12,400 bases of DNA. It comes from Coleofasciculus sp. S288 (lineage in GTDB: Bacteria > Cyanobacteriota > Cyanobacteriia > Cyanobacteriales > Coleofasciculaceae). Below the pieces are notes generated by a model that was not told where the DNA came from, searched no databases, and saw only the letters and a program-made list of their open reading frames with translations. Positions 5,774-12,253 of this stretch are shown in pieces (positions within the stretch are counted from its first letter, which is position 1; every line of letters begins with the position of its first letter). The stretch covers positions 1 to 12,400 of the forward strand of contig JAIUYC010000022.1 in the NCBI GenBank assembly GCA_020216575.1, read 5' to 3'. Made by a program: the position numbers and the translations under genes.

Positions 5774-7366
5774 ATGCCGTTACTCCCACTCTCAATGAAC
5801 CTCAGACAACGTTGTCAAGCCGTCTTTCAGGCAGGCTACAAATTCGGTGAACAATCATTCCGTAGTCTTGCTGCTGCTACCAAATTATCCAAAAGTAGTG
5901 TCCATCGGCTGTATCATCGACTCCAAAAAAGAAATCAATATCCTGAATCTCAATTGTGGGAAACACAAGCCGGACAACAATGGCTGCGTTTGTTAGTGTT
6001 TGCGGCATTATTTGTGTTTGCCCTGGAAGGAGGCGTTGGCTGTGAGAGATTATCGGAATTTTTTCATCTGTTGCGTCTGCAACAACATATTGGCGTATCT
6101 CCCAGTGCCTTACGTCAGTTAAGAACCCACATGGAAGAGAAAATTCTAGAGTATCAACTACATGTTCAATCTCAATTGAAACAAGACGGTCGCGAAGTAG
6201 AACTTTGTGCGGCAGCCGATGAAAAGTTTTTCGATCAAGTTGTTCTAGTGATGCTGGATTTACCTTCCGGCTATATTTTAGTTGAGGAGTTAACAGAAAA
6301 TCGACAGTATTCGACTTGGCAGCTTTCTGCTCAACAAGTTCTAAAAGAGTTTGGATTCAAGGTCAAGTATTTCGTGAGCGACCGAGCCAAAGCTTTAGTA
6401 AAACTCGCTCTAAATGACCTAGGATGTCCCAGTATTGCTGACTTGTTCCATGCTCTGTTTGAATTAAGTAAGAGTCTGGGATGGGAACTCAATTGTTTAG
6501 CTAGTCGAATTGAAAAGCAACTCCAACTTGCTCGCTCTAATCACCAGTCAGCCGAGCTAATTAAACAATTAGAAACTGAACAATCTCTGTTGCAAAACTC
6601 AAACCGAATTTACCAGGATTGTTCTCATCGTATCAGTACTTCTTTACATCCTTTTGATATAGCTGATAGTTCTCCTCAAAGCAGCCTTCAAGTTAAAACC
6701 CTTCTGTTGAGAGAGGTTCATCAGCTTAAAGCTTTAAAGCAAGCTCACCGCTTGAAAGACCAGCGCGATAGTATTAATAAATTCGCACGCCAAGTTCAAG
6801 AGCTAGCCGCCGTGGTAGATATTTGGTGGTCATGGATTGATGGCTGTTTAGGGTCATACCAATTTGAATCTTCTCGTTTAGATTGGATTAAACAGCAGTT
6901 ACTGCCTGCTGTTTACTGGCAACAACAGGTGCGACGAACTAAAACTGAAACTCTTAAAAGAACCTATCAGCTTGCTTATCAACAGGCATGGGATGCTTTG
7001 ATGCATCATCCAGCTACAGCAACCGTCAGTCATACTAATTTACAGCAATGGTTAAATTGGGCGAGTTGGATGGCAAGTAAATTCCAACGCAGTTCTTCTC
7101 CTGTGGAAGGTCGCAATGGTTATTTGTCTCAGGTTTATCACAATCGTCGTGGCTTATCCTCAAGACGGCTAAAAGTCATGACACTCATCCATAATTTTCA
7201 CATCAAGCGTTGTGATGGCACGACAGCAGCCGAGCGTTTATTTGCCCAAAAATTTCCCGATCTATTCCAATGGGTTGTCTCCCAAATGGGAGAGCTGCCA
7301 ACACCTAGAAAGCCAAGAAAAAAACCTCTGGAAACAATGGTTGGTTCACCTACTGTCCCCTCTTAA
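5774..7366 (+). CDS. DDE-type transposase-like protein (DUF6399-like)
   Basis: A 530-residue intact ORF. Residues 24-52 form a helix-turn-helix (SLAAATKLSKSSVHRLYHRL). An RNase H-like core follows with candidate catalytic acids D149 in AAADEKFF, D203 in VSDRAKAL and E445 in SPVEGRNGYLSQ. About 110 residues of charged, coiled-coil-like sequence (240-350) sit between the second D and the E, as in transposases with an insertion domain. The tail, PRKPRKKPLE, is basic. I recall cyanobacterial proteins of this kind annotated as DUF6399 hypotheticals; the transposase role is inferred from the D-D-E pattern and from the terminal repeats around the gene. The ATG at 5774 overlaps the central dyad; an in-frame ATG at 5795 is an alternative. 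Neither has a good ribosome binding site. Confidence 0.8.
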   Translation: MPLLPLSMNLRQRCQAVFQAGYKFGEQSFRSLAAATKLSKSSVHRLYHRLQKRNQYPESQLWETQAGQQWLRLLVFAALFVFALEGGVGCERLSEFFHLLRLQQHIGVSPSALRQLRTHMEEKILEYQLHVQSQLKQDGREVELCAAADEKFFDQVVLVMLDLPSGYILVEELTENRQYSTWQLSAQQVLKEFGFKVKYFVSDRAKALVKLALNDLGCPSIADLFHALFELSKSLGWELNCLASRIEKQLQLARSNHQSAELIKQLETEQSLLQNSNRIYQDCSHRISTSLHPFDIADSSPQSSLQVKTLLLREVHQLKALKQAHRLKDQRDSINKFARQVQELAAVVDIWWSWIDGCLGSYQFESSRLDWIKQQLLPAVYWQQQVRRTKTETLKRTYQLAYQQAWDALMHHPATATVSHTNLQQWLNWASWMASKFQRSSSPVEGRNGYLSQVYHNRRGLSSRRLKVMTLIHNFHIKRCDGTTAAERLFAQKFPDLFQWVVSQMGELPTPRKPRKKPLETMVGSPTVPS

Positions 7367-7513
7367 TTTCAGCTTAGTTAGCTTTAAAATCCTTTCAATG
7401 TATGAACGAATTTCCAGTTCCCGGTTCTACCTGATGTAGAGGAAGGCTCTACTGGTTTCCCGCCTTTGATGGCATCACAATATCTTAATTTCTAGGGTCT
7501 TTCTGGTTCCTTG

Positions 7514-7536
7514 GTTCGCGACACATGGTCGCGAAC
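7514..7536. promoter_or_regulatory. Dyad GTTCGCG-N9-CGCGAAC, right copy
   Basis: Perfect 7-bp arms with spacer ACACATGGT; pairing extends inward to 9 bp (GTTCGCGAC/GTCGCGAAC). It lies 28 bp inside the right terminal repeat and 147 bp after the transposase stop. Same arms and spacing as the two other copies. The stretch 7367-7513 contains no gene. Confidence 0.75.
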
Positions 7537-7564
7537 TAAGCCCTCACTCCTTCTCTGCTTTTTT

Positions 7565-7596
7565 CTTAATCTTGTCCCGCCTTAAGTTGGTAGCCG
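7565..7596 (-). repeat. Right terminal inverted repeat
   Basis: Read on the minus strand it begins CGGCTACCAACTTAAGGC, matching the left end. Its outer edge abuts TAATCCC of the right flank, and its inner edge is a T-rich tract at 7558-7564. Confidence 0.85.
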
Positions 7597-7653
7597 TAAT
7601 CCCATCTATTAAATCATTGATTAACCAGGATATTCTCCCACCCCTGGTTTTGA

Positions 7654-7761
7654 CTCGACAAAATGGGCAGTTGGACATTTTGGAATCATGTTCGGACAAT
7701 CGCCGCCTTCGTGGCAGCAACGTTGTTCACGTTAGCGATCGGTACTCCACCAAAAGTGTAG
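7654..7761 (+). pseudogene. C-terminal relic resembling a DUF1772 (anthrone oxygenase-like) membrane protein
   Basis: After a TGA at 7651 the frame reads LDKMGSWTFWNHVRTIAAF, then a hydrophobic helix VAATLFTLAIG and a stop at 7759. W..WNHVRT followed by one last membrane helix is how DUF1772-type small membrane proteins end. Only about 35 residues remain of an expected 150. It lies 57 bp from the right end of the element; the missing part is not seen on the other side of the element, so the element did not simply split it. Confidence 0.45.
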
Positions 7762-7820
7762 AGTTCAATATTGATAGATCCATTGAATGAATACTAATTT
7801 TATAAACAGGAGATGAACTC

Positions 7821-8225
7821 ATGGAGAAAACATACCAGGGAGGCTGTCACTGTGGTAAAGTGCGGTTTGAAGCCGATATCGATTTGAGTACAGGAACGGG
7901 CAGGTGTAACTGTTCAATCTGTTCAAAGATTAGGCTTTGGGGAGTTGTTCTCACACCTGATGCCTTTCGTCTGCTAGCGGGCGAAGCAGATTTAAATGAC
8001 TATCAATTTGGTGCCCATAGTATCCATCATCGATTTTGCCAGCACTGCGGAGTACACCTCTTTTGGCATGGCTATTCTGCTAGGAAGGGTAGAGCGTTTT
8101 ACACTGTTAATATTGCCTGCTTGGACAATATAAGTGATGTGGAATTGGCAAATCTTCCCGTCCGTTATTTTGATGGACGCAACGACAACTGGGAGTTACC
8201 TCCTGCTGAAACCAGGCACTTTTGA
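7821..8225 (+). CDS. GFA-family zinc-binding protein (formaldehyde-activating-enzyme fold)
   Basis: A complete 134-residue protein with AGGAGA 7 nt before the ATG. The zinc pattern of the GFA/CENP-V family is fully present: C9 and C11 in GGCHCGKVRFE, C29, C31 and C34 in GRCNCSICSK, and C73 and C76 in FCQHCGVHLFW. Length matches the family. Members bind structural and catalytic zinc; some were described as glutathione-dependent formaldehyde-activating enzymes, but most have no proven substrate, so no reaction should be assumed. It is the only intact gene between 7600 and 9360, with relics on both sides. Expression appears independent of the downstream pseudogene, which starts 125 bp later. Confidence 0.88.
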   Translation: MEKTYQGGCHCGKVRFEADIDLSTGTGRCNCSICSKIRLWGVVLTPDAFRLLAGEADLNDYQFGAHSIHHRFCQHCGVHLFWHGYSARKGRAFYTVNIACLDNISDVELANLPVRYFDGRNDNWELPPAETRHF

Positions 8226-8350
8226 GAGTGGTGCAGCGAGGTTCAGGTGGGGATTTAAGCGGCAGTTAGTTTGGCTTTCTCCCTGTTTGGCTGACAAACG
8301 TGCTGGAGCTTGAAACGATAGCAACCTCTACCGAACATTCATCATACGCC

Positions 8351-8976
8351 ATGAAAATTCTTGCAATTGGCGCAACAGGTTTTGTTGGCTTGCATGTAAT
8401 TCGCCAATTAATGATGCAGGGGCATCAAATTGCCCTTTTCCATCGAGGTAGCACCGCTGCAAGCGAACTGGACTCGCTCGTACATTTCTATGGCACGCGC
8501 AATCAGTTACCCAACTTTAAAGCTGAATTTGAACGATTTGCCCCCGATGTTGTTCTCGACATCATCCCTTATACAGAAGCACAAGCACGAGATGTTGTTA
8601 TGTGGAAAATGTTGCAGCAGCGATCGCACTAGCCGTCACAGACAATCGTGCAGCGGGACAAATTTACAACCTGGGTGAGCCAGTAACACCAACTCTATCT
8701 GAACGAATTCAGCGGCTTGGAAATTTGGTTGGTTGGGGTGGCAAGATAGTCATCCTTCCAAAGGAGCAACTGCCGCCTCATCTCCCGATGAATTTACAGT
8801 GGCAGTATCATTTGGCAACCGATACAGCCCGTTTTCGAGAAGAGTTAGGGTATGTTGAACCAATTGCTGAACAGGAAGCATTGCGGCAAACGATCGTCTG
8901 GGAGCAACAAAATCTGACCGCAACTAGTACCGAACAGTTGAATGATTATTTAGCAGAGGATAAAGCGATGGAATGA
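8351..8976 (+). pseudogene. NAD-dependent epimerase/SDR family gene with internal frameshifting deletion
   Basis: The N-terminal half starts MKILAIGATGFVGLHVIRQL, with the Rossmann motif G7xxG10xxG13, and continues FERFAPDVVLDIIPYTEAQA up to about 8597. The reading then jumps frame: the C-terminal half reads YVENVAAAIALAV from 8599, then GQIYNLGEP and VILPKEQLPPHL, ending at 8976. Both halves belong to the same extended/atypical SDR family, whose members have about 330 residues; 209 remain, so roughly 120 codons including the YxxxK active-site region are gone. The first frame ends early at 8632. The precise join suggests one clean deletion rather than slow decay. The product would be inactive. 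Confidence 0.85.
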
Positions 8977-9065
8977 TAGGTGGATACTCTGGCTACTTTG
9001 CTGACCCAGATGGCTACTTGTGGGAAATCGCCTGGAATCCACATTTTGATTTGACAAATGGTTAA
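8973..9065 (+). pseudogene. C-terminal relic of a VOC-family (glyoxalase-fold) protein
   Basis: The frame reads MIGGYSGYFADPDGYLWEI followed by AWNPHFDLTNG and a stop at 9063. GGYSGYFxDPDGxLWE is the typical last beta unit of VOC proteins and contains the metal-ligand glutamate position. Only 30 residues remain of about 130. It overlaps the stop of the deleted SDR gene, so a second break joined two unrelated genes here. Confidence 0.7.
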
Positions 9066-9067
9066 TG

Positions 9068-9328
9068 TCATCGGTATCCAGTCACATCAGCCGGTTTCCC
9101 AGCTTCCTGCACCTCCCAAATGTAGCGAAACGCATCGGGTTGAGAACCATCCAGGTCGGTAAAACCATACACATTCGCCAACTGACCACTGGATAGCGAT
9201 CGCCCATTCCAGCGGGCTACATCCGGATCGCTTGCCAGGTGAGCCACTGCCCGACCAACATATCGAGGCGTTAGAACCATTGGAGTTGCGCGATAGCATT
9301 GTGCAAACGGCAAAAGAGGCGATCGCAA
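9068..9328 (-). pseudogene. C-terminal relic of a short-chain dehydrogenase/reductase
   Basis: The minus-strand frame contains LTPRYVGRAVAHLASDPDVA, RWNGRSLSSGQLANVYGFTD and DGSQPDAFRYI. This is the C-terminal region of classical SDR oxidoreductases (ESPRFVGRAV, then GR-L-S-LA-YGFTDxDG). The Rossmann motif and the YxxxK site are absent, and the only start is a TTG at 9328. About 86 residues remain of roughly 280. It lies directly downstream of the LysR gene on the same strand, 35 bp after its stop, and may once have been controlled by it. Confidence 0.7.
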
Positions 9329-9363
9329 CCCGATGAACGTGAATTCTTTGCCTTTATAAATCG

Positions 9364-10230
9364 CTACAAGTGTTTGAGAAATTCGTGTATAACTGGTGAC
9401 GTCTCATTCTGTCGCCACGCTAAAGCCAATTTCAGTGTTGGAAACTCTCCAATAATTGATCGATAAATGACTCCTTTTGTATGCAGACTTTGCATATTCG
9501 AAAGCACAAAGGTAATTCCTACGCCAGCCGCTGCCAAGCCTAAACGAGTTTGAGCGAGTTCAGCTTCTTGGACTACATTAGGCACAAATCCAGCTTGCTC
9601 ACAACATTTGATGAAATTGGCATAGAGTACAGGTGCCAGCGATCGCGGATAAAAAATAAGCGGTTCATTTGCCAGGGATGAGAGTGCAATTTGTTTCTGA
9701 CGAGCCAGCCGATGGGATGCGGGTAACGCCGCAATATACGCCTCTTCAAAGAGTGGACGAATGGCAAGAGATGGCTCACGAATCGGCAAATAGACAAAAC
9801 CGACATCAATTTGGTGAGTGCGGAGTGCTTCCACATGGGCTTCTGTTCCACCACTCGTAATAATCAATTCAACCTGAGGATAGCGTTCTTGATACGTTCT
9901 GATAATGTCTGGGGCGAGGTTAAACAGGGTGGCTTCAGTAAATCCAATCTTGAGCCTCCCCATTTTTCCGTCTGCAATTTGGCGGGTTGCCTGGATACCC
10001 TGTTCAAACTCCTGCAAAATTCGATGGGCAGTTTCAAGAAATTTTTGTCCGGCGATTGTCAATTTCACCCAATGTCTTGTCCGCTCAAACAGTTGTACAT
10101 CCAGGCTGTCTTCTAAAACTTGTATTTGTTTGCTGAGTGCAGGTTGACTCAAGTGCAGTGCTTCAGCCGCTCGACTGAAGTGCAGTGTCTCAGCGACCGT
10201 AATGAAATATTTAAGCTGGCGGAGTTCCAT
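9364..10230 (-). CDS. LysR-family transcriptional regulator
   Basis: A complete 288-residue protein of standard LysR length. The N-terminal winged helix-turn-helix is canonical: MELRQLKYFITVAETLHFSR, then AAEALHLSQPALSKQI at 21-36 and LFERTRHWVKLTIAG at 48-61. Residues 92-288 form the periplasmic-binding-protein-like effector domain, starting GRLKIGFTEA. It is divergent from the aldo/keto reductase gene with 156 bp between the starts, the classic LysR arrangement, and a perfect dyad lies 25 bp upstream of its ATG. It therefore probably controls itself and the reductase. The sequence is closest in feel to the BenM/CatM-like group of aromatic or small-acid sensors, but the inducer cannot be read from sequence. 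Confidence 0.92.
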   Translation of the reverse strand: MELRQLKYFITVAETLHFSRAAEALHLSQPALSKQIQVLEDSLDVQLFERTRHWVKLTIAGQKFLETAHRILQEFEQGIQATRQIADGKMGRLKIGFTEATLFNLAPDIIRTYQERYPQVELIITSGGTEAHVEALRTHQIDVGFVYLPIREPSLAIRPLFEEAYIAALPASHRLARQKQIALSSLANEPLIFYPRSLAPVLYANFIKCCEQAGFVPNVVQEAELAQTRLGLAAAGVGITFVLSNMQSLHTKGVIYRSIIGEFPTLKLALAWRQNETSPVIHEFLKHL

Positions 10231-10254
10231 GAAACTAGCTTCTTAATAACTTTT

Positions 10255-10275
10255 AATTATTACGCCATAATAATT
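10255..10275. promoter_or_regulatory. LysR-type operator candidate, perfect 8-bp dyad
   Basis: AATTATTA at 10255-10262 and TAATAATT at 10268-10275 are perfect complements around CGCCA. The site fits the T-N11-A form of LysR recognition sites and lies in the LysR/aldo-keto reductase divergent gap, 25 bp from the LysR start and 112 bp from the reductase start. Confidence 0.65.
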
Positions 10276-10373
10276 TGGAAATAGCAACTCTGTATTTTGC
10301 TTTTATGATGAATTTCAGTAGTTCGTAATAGTTATCAATTTGCAGCTACGCGAAAAATAATCTGAATATTATG

Positions 10374-10379
10374 AGGAGG
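10374..10379 (+). promoter_or_regulatory. Ribosome binding site of the aldo/keto reductase gene
   Basis: AGGAGG lies 7 nt before the ATG at 10387 and only 4 nt before a GTG at 10384. The spacing favours the ATG as the true start. Confidence 0.7.
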
Positions 10380-10386
10380 TGCAGTG

Positions 10387-11505
10387 ATGAATTTTGAGCA
10401 GTCTCGTCCAAGTCCTGAGCGATCGCTTTCTCGTCGTACAATTTTGCGATTGATGGGATTAGGTGCTGCGAGTGCAATAATCCCCAGCGTGATTAATGGG
10501 TGTGGAACTGAAGCCGCACAAGGACAGGCATCTTCGCCCGTGCTAACTCAAGTGTCAGACGTACTGATGAAAGAAATTCCACGAACTAACGAGAGAGTGC
10601 CTGCAATTGGACTAGGAACGTTCCTCACATTTGACGTGTTACAGAACCAGCCACGCAACAATATTCAGCAGGTCATGCGCCGCTTTTGGGAGAGTGGTGG
10701 ACGGATAATTGATGTTTCACCGCTTTATGGAATGTCAGAGGTGAATGTGGGCGAGGTTGCTGAAGCACTCGGGTTGACCAATGATGTGTTCATTGCAAAT
10801 AAGATCTGGGCAACAGGTGACTATTTAGGAGACAGGAGCCATGCACAGCGCCAGTTTGAGCAATCGTTGCAGCGGCTGTCGCGCGATCGCCTCGACCTAT
10901 TGCAAGTGCATAGTTTAGTCAATGTAGAAATGATGGTGCCGTTACTAAGGGAATGGAAGCAGGAGAACAAAACCCGCTACATCGGAGTGACCCATCATGA
11001 TTTACCCTTATATGCTGCACCGATAGAACGGTGGATCGAAAATGGGGATTTAGACTTTGTTCAAATACACTACTCAATCTTTGAACGTGGAGTTGAGGAC
11101 AGAATTCTGCCTGCGGCAGCAGAACGAGGAACAGCCGTTTTGGTGAATATGCCCTTTGAGAAGGCACGAATGTTCGAGATTGTTCGGGGACGACCGCTTC
11201 CTGATTTTGTTAGGGAAATTGGCTGTGAGAATTGGGCACAGTTCTTTCTGAAATACGTAATCTCCCATCCAGCAGTCACGGCTGCCATTCCTGCAACTAC
11301 GAATCCCGATCACGTTGTTGAGAATATGGGTGCATTGAGAGGTTCCCTTCCCGATAATCAAATGCGAACTCGCATGGTGCAGCATATGCAAAGTCTTCCT
11401 GGTTTTGATCGCATAGCTCAAATGCCCTGGTATCGAGGTAAGCAGTTCGCTGGACTAGTTCGCCTACCTGGTTTGGCTGCGACCCAAAATGCTGGACGCA
11501 GTTAA
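10387..11505 (+). CDS. Tat-exported aldo/keto reductase
   Basis: A complete 372-residue protein from the ATG at 10387. Residues 14-38 are a twin-arginine signal (SRRTILRLMGLGAASAII, RR at 16-17). It ends INGCG, so C39 may be lipidated; the lipobox is non-standard. The reductase domain follows (VPAIGLGTF at 71-79) with the whole catalytic tetrad: D109 and Y114 in IIDVSPLYG, K139 in VFIANKIW and H175 in LDLLQVHSL. The TIM-barrel family uses NADPH to reduce carbonyls. Tat export implies it folds with its cofactor before crossing the membrane, acting in the periplasm or thylakoid lumen. Divergent from a LysR gene that probably regulates it. Substrate unknown. Confidence 0.9.
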   Translation: MNFEQSRPSPERSLSRRTILRLMGLGAASAIIPSVINGCGTEAAQGQASSPVLTQVSDVLMKEIPRTNERVPAIGLGTFLTFDVLQNQPRNNIQQVMRRFWESGGRIIDVSPLYGMSEVNVGEVAEALGLTNDVFIANKIWATGDYLGDRSHAQRQFEQSLQRLSRDRLDLLQVHSLVNVEMMVPLLREWKQENKTRYIGVTHHDLPLYAAPIERWIENGDLDFVQIHYSIFERGVEDRILPAAAERGTAVLVNMPFEKARMFEIVRGRPLPDFVREIGCENWAQFFLKYVISHPAVTAAIPATTNPDHVVENMGALRGSLPDNQMRTRMVQHMQSLPGFDRIAQMPWYRGKQFAGLVRLPGLAATQNAGRS

Positions 11506-11510
11506 GCTGT

Positions 11511-11522
11511 TGATCGCGATCA
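11511..11522. repeat. 12-bp perfect palindrome after the reductase gene
   Basis: TGATCGCGATCA lies 5 bp after the reductase stop and has no loop, so it is not a terminator. It contains two GATC sites and a TCGCGA core and could be a protein-binding or methylation site, or chance. Confidence 0.4.
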
Positions 11523-11593
11523 TTGCAAAACTCATCTCAAGAATGGGATAGTGCCGCAAGAATTAGATAGCACGAGGATGAAGCGTTCTCTAA

Positions 11594-11767
11594 TCTAAAT
11601 GGAACCAGGCATTTGAAGCTGCCTTACTCAAGCTTCTGGCAACCCTACCCGCCGCTAACCGTCAGCAGGCAGAATTGGTGAGCCAGCGTTTCTTCCGATT
11701 CAGAATGAAGGAGTTTGAGCATTGGCTTGTAAATGCATGGACAGGTTTCTTTAGTTTACACTCATGA
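11594..11767 (+). other. Unidentified short open frame, possible gene relic
   Basis: Between TAA at 11591 and TGA at 11765 the frame is open for 57 codons. It reads KWNQAFEAALLKLLATLPAA, NRQQAELVSQRFF and FEHWLVNAWTGFFSLHS. The composition is protein-like (amphipathic helix, no low complexity), but there is no start codon with a ribosome binding site and I do not recognise a family. The rest of 11506-11805 shows no gene. It is probably one more relic. Confidence 0.3.
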
Positions 11768-11805
11768 ACTGATGCCACTTGCCATCATCGCGAAGTACTC
11801 TATAG

Positions 11806-12177
11806 TTATTTAGGCTTACGTGCAGCGATAAACAGGAATAGCGGAATGCGTAAGCGCCGCTTATATTCTTCCTCGCTCAAAAAATTGTCTTTTTTGGGAC
11901 GTGATTCTCGCAGGTGTTCTAGCTCAAATCCAGCCTCTGTGACCCGTTCAAAATACTCTTCTAAGGTGTGGTGATACTTCGTCACCTCATGTCCAAGCCA
12001 TTTGTGTACCCTTGCGCCTGGCTTAAAGTAGTTGTCCACCAACCATGTAGTGCGGCGACCTTCAGCTAAACTGGCAAAGTTCGATGTAATGACAGGATGC
12101 TCGACCGATACAATTACTCGCCCACCAGGACGAAGCGCTTTGAAAATTTCTTGAAATACGGGTTTGAGGTTTTCAAC
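11806..12177 (-). pseudogene. C-terminal half of a class I SAM-dependent methyltransferase
   Basis: The minus-strand frame is open from 12177: VENLKPVFQEIFKALRPGGR, VIVSVEHPVITS, TTWLVDNYFKPG, HKWLGHEVTKYHHTLEEYF, EAGFELEHLRES and a tail IPLFLFIAARKPK. ALRPGGR is the post-motif strand of class I methyltransferases, and the remainder is their usual C-terminal lobe. The SAM-binding GxGxG part is missing. A TAA at 12180-12178 falls where relatives have the tyrosine of HYVENL, so a nonsense change may mark the break; upstream the reading VHLN is faintly family-like, then similarity ends. About 123 of some 250 residues remain. A TTG at 12042 is the only in-frame start-like codon suggested for a shorter product. 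Confidence 0.75.
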
Positions 12178-12189
12178 TTAGTTCAAATG

Positions 12190-12215
12190 TACTATACCGG
12201 ATCGGTTGACCGGTA
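12190..12215 (+). promoter_or_regulatory. TetR-type operator-like dyad with adjacent -10 element
   Basis: TACCGG at 12195-12200 and CCGGTA at 12210-12215 are perfect complements with a 9-nt spacer. A second nested dyad, CGGT-TG-ACCG, lies at 12203-12212. Repeated CGGT half-sites are the look of TetR-family operators. TACTAT at 12190-12195 could be a -10 box directly upstream; no good -35 at 17 nt is seen. It lies 39 bp before a possible ATG at 12254. Confidence 0.45.
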
Positions 12216-12253
12216 AAATCTGTCTTCAGAAAGATGCCAAAGGGAGTTGTCTT

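Larger units (their letters stand above)
5194..7596. mobile_element. 2.4 kb IS-like transposable element with two divergent genes
   Basis: The element is bounded by 32-bp terminal inverted repeats that match at 29 positions. Inside are a DDE-type transposase-like gene on the plus strand and a 154-residue partner on the minus strand, head-to-head with 25 bp between their ATGs. A 23-bp dyad, GTTCGCG-N9-CGCGAAC, occurs near the left end, between the genes (one mismatch) and near the right end. Both ORFs are intact, so the copy may be functional. No target-site duplication is apparent: the left flank ends AAAGCTGC and the right begins TAATCCCA. Flanking DNA consists of gene relics. I do not recognise it as one of the classic IS families. 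Confidence 0.85.

Noticed and set aside
7514..7564. Right dyad plus downstream T-run as an intrinsic terminator of the transposase gene
   Set aside because: The T-run is 22 bp past the stem, and the same dyad occurs twice more without T-runs, one copy between start codons. A binding site explains all three better; a secondary terminator role is not excluded.
7572..7790. Plus-strand 72-codon frame starting in the right terminal repeat
   Set aside because: The family-like reading (WNHVRT plus a membrane helix) is in another frame; this one starts inside the element's end.
9811..10147. Plus-strand frames across the LysR gene
   Set aside because: Shadows of a full-length LysR gene with canonical HTH on the other strand.
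11070..11421. Minus-strand frames inside the aldo/keto reductase gene
   Set aside because: Antisense shadows of a complete gene with an intact catalytic tetrad.
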